Positions 63,611-64,000 of a stretch of 64,000 nucleotides of DNA are shown here, one piece after another (position 1 is the stretch's first letter; each line of letters begins with the position of its first letter). The notes beneath the pieces were generated by a model. That model worked only from the letters and a program-made list of their open reading frames with translations, was not told where the DNA came from and searched no databases. The translations under genes and the position numbers were made by a program. The DNA lies in assembly GCF_900104675.1 (NCBI RefSeq), contig NZ_LT629945.1, positions 2,098,756 to 2,162,755 on the forward strand. The letters run 5' to 3'. Source of the stretch: Angelakisella massiliensis (GTDB taxonomy: Bacteria; Bacillota; Clostridia; Oscillospirales; Ruminococcaceae).

Positions 63611-63652
63611 AAACCGGAGCTTCCTGACATTTGGTTGGGAGCTCCGGTTTTT
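63611..63652. terminator. Second hairpin between rnfB and the right-edge gene
   Basis: aaaccggagc (63611-63620) pairs with gctccggttt (63641-63650), followed by ttactt. The A-rich left side gives a T-tract on the - strand too, so it may end the convergent gene as well. Confidence 0.7.
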
Positions 63653-63712
63653 ACTTATTACTGTTGTTTGTTAAAATGAACCAGCTGACTGAAAGGGAAG
63701 GATAGGACCATT

Positions 63713-64000
63713 TCAGGCGATGGTCTTTTTTAAGGAATGGTCAATAATGTCGTTCTCAATGAGAAGCAGCCGGGAACACATTTCCTTGGAAGATAAGATA
63801 TCCCTGGAAACAGCGGCTTCATCTACCAGCAGCTTCAGCCACTGGATGCAGATCTCCAGCATAGAGGAGGCTTGTTCCATTGTGGGCAATGTTCCCCTTG
63901 CAACTTTGGGCGGCTTTGTGGTGAGATTGTGACCTCTGGCGATGATATCAGGGGCGGCGCCATCAAACATATGCCACAAATGATCGGCGGCCTTTTGACT
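63713..64000 (-). CDS. Unknown protein, 5' end outside the window
   Basis: The - strand frame is open from the right edge to a stop at 63713; 95 residues are visible. A TTG at 63979 could be a start, but the frame also continues to the edge, so the gene is taken as partial. The visible part is mainly helical (ASSMLEICIQWLKLLVDEAAVSRDIL) and no family is recognised. Confidence 0.5.
   Translation of the reverse strand, partial: SQKAADHLWHMFDGAAPDIIARGHNLTTKPPKVARGTLPTMEQASSMLEICIQWLKLLVDEAAVSRDILSSKEMCSRLLLIENDIIDHSLKKTIA

Noticed and set aside
1-64000. tRNA, rRNA, CRISPR arrays and toxin-antitoxin pairs
   Set aside because: Looked for in all intergenic regions; no cloverleaf, regular spaced repeats or paired small genes of known type were seen.

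Overview
The window is a stretch of chromosome from an anaerobic Firmicute, most likely a clostridial gut bacterium of the Oscillospiraceae type (Flavonifractor/Pseudoflavonifractor-like). This placement is inferred from gene content: a V-type ATPase, a Gram-positive PolC, YqeG, RsfS, a Na+/H+-translocating Rnf complex, a Bacillus-type LexA site and an infC gene with an ATT start. No rRNA, tRNA or CRISPR array was seen.

Layout. 0-5.9 kb: V-ATPase operon E(partial)-C-F-A-B-D on the + strand. 6-8 kb: a MATE exporter on the - strand. Divergent from it is a LexA-controlled promoter driving a 47-residue single-span membrane protein. 8.7-14.5 kb: a polyamine unit (class I amidotransferase/C26 hydrolase, XRE-cupin regulator, potABCD). 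14.7-16.6 kb: a double-GNAT protein and a membrane-anchored unknown on the - strand, separated by a block of perfect palindromes. 16.9-26.5 kb: pyrH-frr-uppS-cdsA-rseP-ispG-polC, with dxr missing from its usual place. 26.6-28 kb: infC-rpmI-rplT with its own promoter and leader. 28-43.5 kb: information and envelope genes (SpoU methyltransferase, dprA, topA, trmFO, plsX, rnc, radical SAM, smc, ftsY, rdgB, yhbY, a nadD-yqeK fusion, rsfS). 43.5-45.9 kb: leuS.

46.0-54.1 kb is an accessory island on the - strand, bounded by an exact 15-bp direct repeat. It carries part of a phage-type replication module (HTH protein, DUF2800 nuclease-like, Enc34/DUF2815 ssDNA-binding-like, family A DNA polymerase), small phage proteins and a membrane-anchored lytic transglycosylase. 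Its distal end is broken by a 5'-truncated IS30 transposase. No integrase or structural genes remain.

54.1-57.1 kb: rpsU, a yqeG-type phosphatase, an AP-endonuclease-like TIM barrel, efp and a CD1247-like zinc-ribbon protein. 57.3-63.5 kb: a Gx-type membrane protein and rnfCDGEAB, in which RnfG carries three complete FMN-binding domains instead of one. A partial unknown gene on the - strand runs off the right edge.

How it fits together. Rnf would build an ion gradient from ferredoxin oxidation and the V-type ATPase would couple to an ion gradient, so both parts of a typical anaerobe energy system lie in this window. The most interesting signals are the SOS-promoter/small-protein unit, the triple-flavin RnfG, the decayed repeat-bounded island and the PotA with a tandem-repeat insert in its C-terminal domain.
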